The translations under genes were made by a program, and so were the position numbers. The notes below the pieces were generated by a model. It searched no databases, had not been told where the DNA came from, and worked only from the letters and a program-made list of their open reading frames with translations. Positions 1 through 13,540 of a stretch of 64,000 bases of DNA are shown here, one piece after another. The stretch spans positions 140,550,102 through 140,614,101 of the forward strand of contig NC_086247.1 of NCBI RefSeq assembly GCF_021018805.1, written 5' to 3'. The first letter of the stretch is position 1; each line of letters opens with the position of its first letter. The stretch is from Prinia subflava (Eukaryota; Chordata; Aves; Passeriformes; Cisticolidae).

Positions 1-3000
1 GGGGTTTCCATTGCTGCCACAGCCAATTCAAAGATAGCTGTGCTGGCAAACCACAGAGGTACAGGTGAAAAACATCGCTGCACCTTAGACATTGATTTAG
101 TGAGGATTTAGTGAGCCAGCTGTGATGCTGCTATTTAAAATATATATTGTTTGGGCATTTTTTGTGTAAAATACTCAGAAAGCTTCACTGGTCTTCAGCA
201 TGATGTAGCTTCAGCACACATGCTCCCAACACCCGGCTGAAAAAGGTGTGTGTCACTTTTAGCTGCAATACCATAAAGGAGAAGATTTCATGGTACAGAA
301 GCCATCAGGGTCACACAGGGAATTCCCATTTCTTCTGGAAATGCAGCTGTAAGCCCTCCTGGGACCAGAGCTGACATGCATCATCAGTTACAATTAAATG
401 CCCTAATTTTTTAAAAAGAAGTTTCTTTCTCAGACATCTTTGGGGACCACGGGCCATGTCAACTTTATCGTGTTTGAAATGGAAATTGATCAATATAATA
501 CTAAAACTGCCAAGTCATAATACCACCACTACACTTAACTACAGCATTCTGGAGTAATTTTAATGAGGACACATAATCTAACACTTTAAGATTTAGTTCA
601 GCATGGTGTCCCTGTGGGGTTTTGCTGGAGGATTGGGTGAAAGGGGACAGGAAAAATGAAGCAATTTTGCTACACTTTTAATTTCAGATGATTTGCAATA
701 TATAACAAGAGTCTCATCGAAGATTCTGCAGCTCGTAGATAAAATGATGCATTAGAATGATCTGTATACTTCAATTATTAGCTGTCATTGCATATACTCA
801 CTTGTGATTTTAACTTCCAGTTGTACCCCTGCAAACTCCCAGCATCACAACCCAGCCAGAACATTCTCCACATGGTGTGGTGACAGTTCCACATCTGCTA
901 AATCTGGATTTCCCTTTGTTTCACCTCCTGAATGGCAAAATTTGGTTGCTTATTTAAAACAAAACTACACTAGACAGCATTACAACAGGGGTAAAATACA
1001 TTGAAGACCTCTTCAAAGTAATTCTCTGAAAGACAATTCAAAAATGCAAGCCAAGTTTTTACTTTAATTATTTCTAGCAAACAGCCCATGTGTCCTTTGG
1101 GACAGTCACTAAGAGAGATCATTTTGGGCACTGATCATTTTTTGCTATCCAGTCTTCCTCCTCACATCCTATGCATTTTGGAAAAGGCTGCTTGTTTGTT
1201 TGGTTTTAGTTCCTTGTGATGGCCTCAGACTGAGCTAGGATTTGTGGTGAGAGATGAAGAAAAAGACTTTGTTTAGTCTTTTGAGATTAGAAATTCACCT
1301 GAAAGACTTTGGGCAAATTCATGCCTATAAGGGCAATTATTGTTGTTGAATCACTGTAAAGGTTATAAAGGCTGTTCTTTCTTCTCATGCTCCACTATGA
1401 CCATGTTAGACCCTGAATGATTTGGTGTCACTCTCAGACAGGATGCTAAAAGCTGTAATTAATTACCAAAACATTCACACAGTTTATGTAAGTAACTCTG
1501 TCTGAAGAAAACATCTGTTTATAAATAAAATAATATACACATAGACCCATTTCCCATGCTGTTTCATGGAATCCTGGAGTTTTTTATTTGATTGAGGTTT
1601 TGGGGTTGCTTTTTAACTGGATTTTAGAAAAATAAATATAGGATAAGACCAGATGGATCCCCTTCTCTAAAAAAGACAAAACCAAAAAACAAAGAAGGCT
1701 GCACAAAGAATGTCTATTTTACGTGGAAAATACATTACATATATAAAATTAATTAACCCAAAAGATGCATTGCATGAACAGAAATTCCATTTAAAAAAAA
1801 AACCCTACTTACACAGATGTCAGATTTGGAACTGTTCTCTCTATTAACACAGCATCTTTTAAAAACAATTTCTCCCAAATGTCACTACTTTACCTCCAAA
1901 CTAATTGTACCAGTCACTTCCTATAAGTATCCAAATGTCTTAGGAAAACTGACAGTACTGCTTGGGTGAGCCCCCTTTTATTCATGGTAGATTCAGTTTT
2001 CCAAGGTTGCTCTTTTCCTGATGTCTACTGAAGAACACAACCCCAGAAGCTGCAATAATGCAGATACAGCCCAGCCATTTAGTGTAGAGAAGGAAGGAGT
2101 TTCAGTCACCCAGTATCAGAAACCTTTGATCTGAGGCCACTTTCCAAGGAATAAAGTAAAAGGGATTCCCACATTAAAGAATTACCAAAGCTTCATGTCT
2201 TTTATCAGCTCTGACCCAGAACACAGGTTATTTACAACTGGTAAAAACTGATTTGCAGAAAATACAAATATAATAGTCTTAATAAAGAACTTGCATGCCC
2301 TATTTATGGTGAAAATAGATGGGAAGAATGACCACTCCACATTTATTTGGATATTTTCAGAAAGATTTGTCTCAGAAATGACCCTCTATATAGCTCCATG
2401 AAAGGAATTAATGTATGATATTTCTAGAAGAGCTCATTAGATGCCAACAAGGAAAAAAGCAACTGAAAAGCCAGTGTTCTGCTAAAGTTCTATCACCTTA
2501 CATTCAGAAATTTCCAGAGTTGTGCTACTCCAATTTATATATTCCATGTTATGCTTTGACTGACAAGCAAGGCCTGACCTTAAAAAAAAGCAGTAACTAT
2601 GGGCCATGATAAACAGTTTTCTGTGCAAGTGGTGTTATATGTAAACATTCAGTGCTGAAGAATATGGGCTAAATTAAGAGTAAACTAAGAAACATGATAC
2701 TGCCTATCCAAAACATTCTGTTGATGTCTCTTGTTTACAACACAAAAATGAAAAATGTCACGATCTCTGCAATACACATGCAAAGCCAGAAGTTCCCAGT
2801 GTGCGCTGTTATTTCTCAGATGGAAGGGCAGGAAAGAAGCTGCTTCTTCCTTTCACTCTTTACTTATTAATCTCCTAATAAACCCCCACAAGGGATAATG
2901 CAAAACAATTCAAATAACATGCAGCAGTTTATATTCAGTAATTATAATTCAGAATCTGGCCTTTATTTCTGTAAGTGTAACTAAAAAGACATGGCCTTCC

Positions 3001-4936
3001 ACAGTTCCATTTTACAGAAAAATAAATGAACCGGTTAAGTTAGAGTGTCATAAAACTACAGTTCAGATTCCTCTACACATTACACTTCTATTACCATTTC
3101 CCCTTCTACTATTTTTCATTCGAGTATTCTCTTTTCTTGTGCCACTTTAAAGGCATCTGAAGAGTTTTTATGTATATCCACCTACACGTGAATCTCTGTG
3201 GGTATCTGTTTAAATGCAGTAATATAATTATGCACAGTCCTGCCATTTTTACCAGATATTTGCTTTTGTACCCAAATTTACATGTTTTATGCCAATTTGG
3301 ATTTAGAGAAAATATAATTTGTGAAGTTGTTTATTTAAAGTTGTTTATTTAAAGTGTTGACATGATTCATTTTATTCCTTGGGAAAGCCAAGAAATTAAA
3401 GAAGGAAAAATAAGCTGCTAATTAATTAATTCCAAAGCAGCCTCTGAAAATAGGATTTAACAAATAGCATGCCAATATTAAATATATTTGAGAAGCTAAG
3501 AGAAACAGAAAACAAGGGGATTTAGGAAACTTCACAAAGATCTTATATTTACATCTTGAAATGAAGAGTATCTTATAAACCACCAGCAGTAGCCTTTTAA
3601 GTGTTGAGTAGATGCTTTTTTTTGGCCATACCACTAAAACACTGCAACTGGCTGTCCATATGTTTAGAAACTTGCATCTGATGTTCTGAAATGAAGAAAG
3701 GAGGCAGGGATATGAGCTAACCAGTCTGTCCTCTCTAACTATGGAACCAATTTTCATTACATTGGCCAGCATGGAGAAGAGCAGGTTTTTAAGGTCACAA
3801 GCACAAAGGAACATCCCAAATCTGTGGTACCTTTGCACAAGCCCAACCAGTCACTCCTCTCCAGTGTCACCTGCACCACTGCCCTCTCCATATGGAATGA
3901 TATGGACCAGGAACCCCACTGGGCTCCCAGCAAAGCATCCATCACCTCATCCAGCTTGACAATTTATTTCCAGCCTCAGCCAGAATTCCTCGTGGGGTCT
4001 GTGGAGAAAGGCCCAGAGAGGAACCAAGCCAGGGGCTAGTAGCAGTGCTTCTCTTTTATCTGAATTTACAGCAGCACACCCACCCTCAGCTCCTTGCAGT
4101 CCCACTGGCCTTCCTCACACTGAACTGCTTCCCATCTTTCTTCATCTTATGCTTTTAGCTTTTGTCTACATTTCATTTACTTCACGTGCTCAGCAGGCAA
4201 TGCTCTGAAGTTGGGCATCTGCATACAAGAGCTGAAGAGCTTTTTTATAGAGACAATAAAATTGGATGGTAGCACAGAGTGATCATCCCATCAGGCTGTG
4301 AAACAAAACCAGGCTAAGTGATCTCTGTTTCAGTCATAACAGAAGTAAGTGCAAAAGGTGACTAGGAATTCCCATATTTATTGGAACTGATTTTCCCCAC
4401 TAACTGAAGCTTAACATCTCCTCCTCAGCCTAACTGCTCCTTTGCACTGATTAATTCCACATATGAGTGAATTTTATTCTGATACTGCTTGGTTGTCTTG
4501 TCTTTATTCACTGCTAGATGAGAAACGTGAATTTAAAAATGGTATAAATTTAGAAAAAAATGATGAAATATTCACTGTTTAAAAACTTGCAGGTTCATGT
4601 CTGAACACTGTTGGGAAGCACAGCCTGCAGCCTGAACTGTACTTTAAACTTCTTTTCTTTCTAGCTACACATTCATCCAAAATCCAAGCATGCTTTGCAC
4701 CAATACACAACCTTGATAATCAGAAAGCAAGACAGACAAGTATTTTAATCTGCAAAAGTTCTTGAACGACAAGTGTACATGGTTGCATGGTAGTAGGCTA
4801 CAACTAAATAGATGAAAGAAGATCAAAACACAGATCCAGCTATTACCAAGGAAAATATATGTGCTTCTAACCTTGGGAAATAAAAAAAATCCACTAAACC
4901 TGAACATCCAACTGTTGGGGTTCTTTTTAAACTTAC

Positions 4937-4996
4937 TCAATCTTTTATCTACGTACTCTTTTGGGACCAGTCTTTCACCCTCAAACCAAGGAAGAG
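4937..4996 (-). other. Candidate cryptic or poison exon with strong splice sites
   Basis: On the minus strand a T-rich tract ends tatgtttttgcag, followed after exactly 60 bp by a consensus GTAAGT donor (4931-4936). If spliced after PARD3 exon 4 in phase 0, it would read 15 residues and then TAG, so it would truncate the protein and probably trigger decay. The longer open frame running through it (from about 5045 to 4665) is in a different phase and does not join to exon 4. I recognise no homology. It may be a chance pairing of good splice signals, which is common in long introns. Confidence 0.25.
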
Positions 4997-5989
4997 CTGC
5001 AAAAACATAAAAAATTAAAACCAACAGAGATGAACAATTAAACATGAGATTTTACAAAGTACATCCTCACTCAGAACAATGGCAGAGGAAAAGTCTTCAA
5101 TTATCCTATACCACATACTTGAGAGCTTTCTGTTTTCAGCATAGCTCTCAGTGGCTCTCAGAGAGGTGCTGTACACTGCATTTACTGAAGAGAAAAGACA
5201 AACAGCCTGTGCACATTCCAGCACTCCTTTATCAGGAGGGAGAGACTCGCTCATCCCGGCCCTCCTTGGCACTCCCAGCTCATGATGCAGCACCGTGTCC
5301 CTCACCTGAGGAGCAGACACTGCTCACCCATCACTCGGACTGAGATACGGGGCAGCACAGCACTGGGACACAAATACACATTCTTCCTACATCACTGATG
5401 AAAAACAAAGGCAGGGAGAGGAGAAGTAGAAAAAATTCCCCAGCTGTCAGATCTTGCACTGGTATCTGTCTCTTTAGGGGGACAGAAAGGAGATTTGACA
5501 GATGGGCATCCACAAGCGGATGACTTGGAGCAAGAAGAGGTAAAACAACAAAGGAGATGGAGAAAATTACACCTTCACTTCTGATTTATTGGTTTTGTTG
5601 TTGGCTTTTTCCATGCTTAACATGTGGTCGTGACTGACTTTTGAATGCCAACAGCTGAATCCTGTCCATGTTCACAGTCCTCAGCAAATGGAACAGCACA
5701 GCATCAAATGATGCACACTGGCTGTTACCCGTGTGCACTAAGCAAGGATTTTTCACTATGTGTCTCCTATTGCCAACCTGCTGGTGATGATAAACATTAT
5801 ATTTGTTTTCACATTTTGAGTCAGGAATTTTGCGCTCTTTCATATAGTTTTCATTGCATTAAAATATCACCAGCTTCTCTGCTAAAGACAGTCAGACAAT
5901 TCTTCATGGTACTCATGAAAGCATCTGAGGCAAAGGGCACAGCAAGAAATACAAATTATTCCATCAAAACATAAGAAAACAACTTTCTT

Positions 5990-6188
5990 ATTCTGAGAAT
6001 GACCGAACACTGGAAGAGGTTGCCCAGAAAGGTGGCGCAGGCTCCTTCCTTGGAGATGTACATATTCAAAACCTGACTGGACACAGACCTGAGTAACCTG
6101 CTCTAGCTGACCCTGCTTTGACCAGGCAGGCTGGACCCAACAATCCCCAGAGATACCTTTCAACTTCAGCTGAACTGTGATTCTGTGA
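5990..6188 (+). mobile_element. CR1 LINE fragment, 3' end
   Basis: The plus strand shows the familiar avian CR1 3' sequence: GAACACTGGAAGAGGTTGCC, then CCTTGGAGATGTACATATTC, AAAACCTGACTGGACACAG, and a tail TGTGATTCTGTGA. It is about 200 bp, severely 5'-truncated and moderately diverged, so it is an old, inactive insertion. It lies antisense to PARD3. Confidence 0.88.
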
Positions 6189-9100
6189 AAGTCATGAATT
6201 TTACACACTACCCTGGACAAAAACAACACATACTATGTTGATTTCATATTGCACTCTCTCTGGGTACAATTCCTATAAACTATTTAATCACCATGCAACA
6301 AGTTACTCTCACAAAGGAAGAAAATTGATGCATATAATTTCTGTTTTCTTGACTTTCCATTAATCTCTCTCCTATAACATTTAGGTATTAAAACACTTTA
6401 TTTCATCACCTGTGAATAACCCACCCTCCCTCATTCTCCCATTTCTCAGTCTATGCAAAATCACATCTGAAATGACAAAACCCATGAGCATATCATTGAA
6501 AAGGAAAAAAATCCTGCTCAAATATACCTGGATGAAGAAATATTTATGGCTATTGAATCCCTCAGAACCTCTGTTTAAAACATTGCATTTTTAGGTCAAA
6601 AGCAGGAAGCTGTATTCATTATGTGGGGGTTTAAAATCTCTCTCTCATGCAAAACATGCCAGGCTGTCTGCAGATATCCTAAACTTCTCCTTTGTGCATT
6701 CATCTCTCTCACAGCCTTTATCAGTACTGTTCACCATGTCCACAGTACCTCCCTTCTGAAGGAGACAAAACCAGAGATTAAGGCTCCAAGAAACATCAGC
6801 AACACTTTGGTCTCTGGCTCCCAGAATGATGCTCAGTCTTTTAGTCCACAACCTTCCCTAGGTAATTCAATAGATTTACACTCTGCCATTTAGACTTCCT
6901 GGCTATAAAATGACACCAACAAACAATTCTAATACAGGGCTCTTCAATCCTTGGAATTATACCTAAATTCTATTGAAATACCATGTCTTTGGTGACAGTG
7001 ACAAAACAAACTTCATTAAGCTGTGTTTAAAAGGACTTGAAGGTAAATGAAACTAATTTTCACTTAAAATTTGATTTTGAAACTGAAATACCATTATAGT
7101 TGAAGCTTTTCAAAAAATATGCATGCTTTTCTCCTATCTAAACACATTTCATTAGAGAAATATTTTTTTTCGTTCCATTTACAAAGAGGATTAGAAAGCA
7201 TTGCATCTTTCACATAAATCTAAAACCCTGCAACCTGGCAATCAGAAAATTTGTACTCATCAGTCTTAACCCACAAGAGCAGCAAAACTACCTGCAATAG
7301 GAGATGTGGGAAACACAATGATTTGCAGGTAAGCTAAGTGATGAGACTTAGAGCACTCACATGAAGTTTCAAATTCTTTCTCTGCCATTTATAGAGCCCC
7401 AAAAAATTAGGTTTCCAAGCAGGAAGAAAGCATATCCTAGAAGAAATTATTATTCCTACAAGGCACAGTGATATTCCACTTCAAAATACCTATATGGACA
7501 AACCCATTTAACAACAAATAAGAAATAAATTTGGCTGTTGACTAAACAGCAAAGACAAAAAGCAAAGGAAAAAAGCAATTATAAAATGATGTGCCAGGCA
7601 CACTGAGTTATGTGCTTGCTGTTGCTGATGCACCGCACAGAGCACGTTGTGTGCCATTTGCTTTGCTGCAGGTGGATGAACCCAAGAGCCAGAGGCACAG
7701 AAGCCCACGCACAAAACATTTTTCTCTCTCTTAACCTCTCCTTTTTAACCTACATTTTCAATTCTTTCTGCTGTACCAATGTTGTTATCTCTGACAGGGC
7801 AACACATGAATCACAATCAGGAAAGTCACAGTGGGAAGTTTGTCATAAGCTGGTTATCCACAGTGTACCCCTGCACTGAGCAAGGCAGGTTAACTAGATA
7901 AGCCTTCAGTCTTTCAGAGAAGCAGGACCAAGGCAGGTAACTAATTTGTAATGATAAAACATTCCTCACCACAAATGGAGTTGTAAATTTTTAAAAAAAC
8001 ACACTGAAAATATATGGGATAATTAATTCACAGTTGTTGTAAGATGCAATGTAACTGATTGTTGCATTTACATTCTTCCAATACTGTAACACAACATCTA
8101 AGGGGAAAGAAACATGATTTTCATTAATGCAGCTCACATCTATTAAGGACAGCTAGTTTAACCAACAGGCTTTGGTACTGAATTATTAAGAATGTGATTC
8201 AAATCAACAGTTATTCAGAAAACAATAATACCAAAAAAGATTTTACTGCAGTGGAAAAAAGCACTCACGATATGTTTCAGTTGTGTACAATCTGTTCACC
8301 TGTACAGTTCAATACAATTGAAACAAAATTACACCTTGCCAATCAGGTATTACTCTAGGCCTCTGAGAAGAGATTTCTACTTAGAGATTTCCTCTTTTTT
8401 CATTAGAATGGCTCAAGAAAGCAAGAGACAGCATTAAGTCAAGCTGTGAGTCACTCAGTAATACAGACATGTCTCTTACAAACACACAAAAGTATCTTAA
8501 AGTATATTAAAATTATTTTAATATTCAATTTTAGAAAAATAAATCCCAAGAAGCAAATTTACCAACTAGAGGTGATCAGGAGCCAATTTTGTGAGTATTT
8601 CATAGATGGGAAGACCTATTTATTTGGTTGAAACCGTTCACAGGAAGGATTAGGTCAGAAATTACCTAGCTAAGTACAGTTAACAGCACTAAAATAACTT
8701 GAAAATAATCAATAATTCTGCAAATAAATTAGTACCTTGGGACAAAAATCATTTTGTTTCCAGTCACTCTTACATGTGAAAAACACAGCAAGTAGAAATT
8801 ATGTGATATTCCAATTCTAAGAATACAGAATATATTATGATATCCTGATAATAATAAAAAAAAATGTTTCTTTACAATGAGATCATTTGAAAAATGGATG
8901 AGAATGCATGCCCAGTTTAGGGCAAGGATTTCACATCACAACATCCTACTTATTGTAACAGAAATGCATCTCAAGTTCAATATACATCCAAATCTTCACC
9001 AACTCAGGCCTCTCCAAAGCCTACTCTGTCTCCCTCTGGTCATTCCCTTCTTTGGGACACAGAAGATCCTGGTGTCACATTTCGTTTATGCCAGTAACTA

Positions 9101-11758
9101 CAGGCAGCACTAGTTACAGTAGTAGCATCCTTCCAACAGCTCGTATTTTTCCTCCTCCCTTGCACCCTTTTCCCTCTCTGTTTGCCCAGAACTACTGGCA
9201 TATGTCCGGGCTCCTCACAGCCTTCTGTGCATGGCAGCACTCTCACCCCTTCATCTCATCTCAGCTTGGGCATCTGCCCGTTTTCCTGCCATTCCAAATT
9301 CTTCATGCCCAAAATGAAACAAACACCAGTAAGACGTCCTCTCTCACTTGTCCCTGAGAAATAAATCCCTTCTGCCAGACACACACAGCTTCCCCTGTGC
9401 TAATTCCTCCAAAAATTGGACAGGGTTTCTACCTGTCAATTATTTCTCTTTAGAGGTGACGGGCTGAAAGTAATGTCACTTCTTAGAGTCAGTAGGTGGA
9501 TGAAGCTTTTGGCAACTCTCCCAGAAACCCTTTTCATGTTTCTGCAAGATACTGCTGGGGCAAAGTTGCTAATCTACAACTGTGCTGCAAATCTCAGCCC
9601 AAGAACATATGTTCTTGTGCTGTCAAGAAAGAGAACTGCAGTGAAAACATTACATCGTGCCAACCACTCACAAAAGATATATGGGTGCTCAAGCCCAATG
9701 CACTGAGCAGAAAATTAAGATTGTTCTCATTGCTTTTCTCAAAATGTCTGTGTCGTCTATAATCAATGAAACAGTCTGGAACAAAGCACAGCCATCTCTT
9801 TGTTATCCAAGTAGCTGAAGAAAACAACCTAACATAACAAAAGTACTGAGGACTTGTTATAGCTCAAATAACACAAATGCATTTGTAAAATTCACTGTTA
9901 GTACTTTGATAAGAGGTGGGTGACAGGGACTTCAAAAATGCCACCATGAAGAATCATAATACAAATGAAATTGTTGCTAATACTGTGAAAGGAAATGAGA
10001 ATTCTTAATACCCATTCCTAAGAGAAATAGGATTGGCTACAAAATCTTGACTCCCATGAAGAAATCAATACACTGAAAACAGAAAGAAATCAGTCTAGCA
10101 TAAATGAAGTCAGGATTAATTCATAACACACATTGCATGAGCAATTATTTCATTCCAGGTGTTTACTGCATCTTACCTATTAAAAATAGTGATCTGCTCT
10201 ATTCAAATAATCAATATGTAGGGTGTTCAAAAATGACAAAAGAAATAATCAGCATCTATTGTACTAACTAATGTAACTTCAGTTCTTTCCAATCTTCTTG
10301 ATTTAATGTTCTCTGCTGCCTTGCTTCCCATCCCTACATGAGATCATATGCATTCCTTTCCAGTTTGGTCACTGTGCTCCAACAGACATGACATATTTTC
10401 ACAAAAAATCAAGAGTAAGTACATGATGAACAACTAATGATGCAAGAAGACTAGTGTGAAAGATTAGCTGCTGTTCAATTCTCTCCAATTTCTGCTAACT
10501 TCAGACACTCCAAGAAATCTGATTATGCTATGTATAGCCCTTCATATCTATGCTTGTGGAGTAAAGAAGTGTCATCTCATTATCATTTCACAAACATTAA
10601 CTGAAAATGTTAATACTTCAAATAGATTAGATTATCATTTTCCTTCTCTGAATCAGAATAGTATAAAACATATTTACAAAACAGCACACACTGCTGTGCC
10701 ACACCAAAACATATTATTACCTGCCTGAAATCCTGATCATGCAGAAACCTAATGATACCAAGTTAAACTGACACCTCTGCATGAACAGGGCCCTCAATGC
10801 CTGTGAGCACTGAGCTTTTATAGATTCTTTTGAAATGACCAAAGGCCCACTGAAAATAGTTTGGTTCATTAGCAGTGTATAAAGACTTCTTTATTTGGGG
10901 TGAATCGTGACTGCTGAGACTTAGTTTGCATTTTTACTTTACAGAGTTAACAGGAATGAAGGGAAAAAAATAAAAGCTATAACAAGCCACATATTTTCCA
11001 AGATAACTTTGTGCTGTGTAGTCAGAATGGCAACCAAAAGTGCAACATTCTTTTAAAATCGCTTGTTCCTATTAGAAAATATACATTTTTTCCTTTTGAG
11101 TTTGTCTGCAAGCTACCATCACAATTATGGGCAATGTGAGATCTGTACAAAAGGGCATGATTCTTCCAATTTTTTAATATTGTACTGAGAAGAACGCTTC
11201 TTGATGACTTCTCTAGCAAATAATGCAATTCATGCAGAGATACTGAAATCACACTGAAAAAATGAAGGATAAAATACACAACATTTCACTGTTTTATTTT
11301 GAAGACTGTTATCAAGGAGAGAAATCATTTGCAGTTTGTGTTTGGTATTACTTGACTAGAGCCTCAGAAAGTACAAATTAGCAATGCTGTGTTAGCAAGA
11401 CAAACCAGACCAGCTGTGGGCATGCAGATTATTCACTGACATTAGCCCTTCTATAATGATCCGTAAAAATTTTAGATATGGCCTACAAGTATTAAGAAAA
11501 AGTTGAAAAATAAAAATTTTGTACAATAGTGAGCAATCAGAGGTTCAACTACAGCTAAGGGCAAAAATCAAGTTTTAGAGATCCCTGCTGTGGTTATCAC
11601 TAAGAGTCTGAGAAGGGCAGGACACGTGTGACTCAAACACTTCACTGCTGCTGATGGGGTTTGGTGGACGAGGTCAGAAAACACAAGTTTAAACCAGGAG
11701 CACATAAGAGAAGCAGAAAACAATTCAAGATTCATGCACATTTGTCGTTTATTTACTA

Positions 11759-11992
<234 letters not shown>

Positions 11993-13493
11993 CTAGATTT
12001 AAAATGTGTTTGACAAAGGAAAAATATTTTTTCAAGCTCTGGAAGGGTGGCTGTGACCAAATGTGGCTTCACAGAGTAAGGAGTTATTGACCTCAGCATA
12101 GCTCCTCAAGGACAAGGTCTGTTTTGCTCAAAACCACAGCCTTGCTGCTTGGCCCCACAAGGAGAAAATGAAGGGAAAACCAACCCCCCTTTGAACCAAG
12201 CACAGCTCAGGGGCTTTCCAAGTACAAAGCTATCTGTTGGGTGTTGTGCAAAATAAAAAGACACAACATAAACTTGAACAACCAGGAGGTTAAGGTGACA
12301 TACAGGAATTTTAAAGAGCAAGTAGCCAAAGCCTGGTGGCAAAGTAAGGGGTGAACTTGGATGATGTGTCCCCCACCCCAGTGCCAGGGCTGCAGCCTGG
12401 GCACTGCTGGCACAACACACTGCCAGGAAGCTGCAGGCCAGCCAAGGCAGCCTCCTGACCTTCTAAAATACACTCTGCATTTCTTTCTCAAAACTTATGG
12501 AAGAGACTGTTTTCTACTCTGCATTCTTCCTTTGCCTCTACCTGACAGCTCAAGCGAGATCTGTGCTGATTTACCCTGATTCCCTTAGCCTTCCAGCTGG
12601 CATGACTGACAGGACAAAAATATTTCATTAGTAAAAAATGATGCAGCAGGAAGGTAGACTGATGGGAAAGAGATAAGGTTTTCTTAATATATGTAGAGGT
12701 CACATCCATTCTGGAAACTTTAATGGTACATTAAAGTTAGTTTCTTTTGAAATACAACTTAATTTTTTCCCGTTTCATTTATTATCCTACAACAAATACC
12801 CACACATCTATCCTCTCCTTGCCCAAACAGAAGTTTCACTGCCTGAATTTGTGACCTTAGTACTCTCCCACTCAGCATCAGAACAGAGAGGCTGTGATTT
12901 ATCAGTTTTATTTCTCTTTATTTCAGCACTGGGAACTCTGAATGCAAAGTGCAAAGGAAAAAGGTGAAAGCGATGGCACCTAAGCAGTTGAGTCAGTGGG
13001 AAAGGCACAATGGGCAACAGCTGAGAATAAAAACCAGGACTAGGTTTTAATGCTTTGATGAAACAGTTCCCAAGGAAACTGAGGGTACAGGTCTGGCAAT
13101 ACTAACAGGAAAACACAGTTATAGGAGTTGTTTGTTAAATGACTTGTCTCAATCTTGACAACAGGTTCATTTTAATGCTACATTTAATAATATTAAAGAA
13201 TCTTATTTTGCAGGGCATTATGAAGACACTGAAAAATATAGTAAGTCATGCCACACAATGAAAACGTGAGGTTTTTTTATCCACTAGGACTCCTGCAGCT
13301 GAGATATAAACAAGTGTTACATGACCAAACATCAAAACGGTCAATCTATATCATGCTCATTCTGGTGAACAAGAATAACAAAGAATCAATGTTTTATTCT
13401 CCACAACTGTTGTCCTATTTCTCTTTGCTTTCAATTTCTTTTTTTTTAATTTTCATAACAAAAGGTAATTTCCAGCAAATAAAACACTTTTTA

Positions 13494-13540
13494 TAAATAT
13501 GTGTATACATGTTTATAAAAAACATGTATACACATATTTA
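13494..13540. repeat. Perfect inverted repeat, 21-bp arms, 5-nt loop
   Basis: The left arm at 13494-13514 (TAAATATGTGTATACATG followed by TTT) is the exact reverse complement of 13520-13540. The 5-nt loop is ATAAA. Arms are AT-rich with alternating purine-pyrimidine steps, so the element may have grown from a TA/TG simple repeat. It could extrude as a cruciform or form an RNA hairpin. Confidence 0.95.

Noticed and set aside
3422..3838. 138-residue minus-strand open frame
   Set aside because: Low-complexity, Leu/Phe/Cys-rich translation of AT-rich intron. It overlaps other frames and shows no domain.
4665..5045. 126-residue minus-strand frame as an extension of PARD3
   Set aside because: Its phase does not match exon 4 (phase 0) at the only good acceptor, and the sequence does not resemble PAR-3. 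Only the short exon-like core is kept, as a weak candidate.
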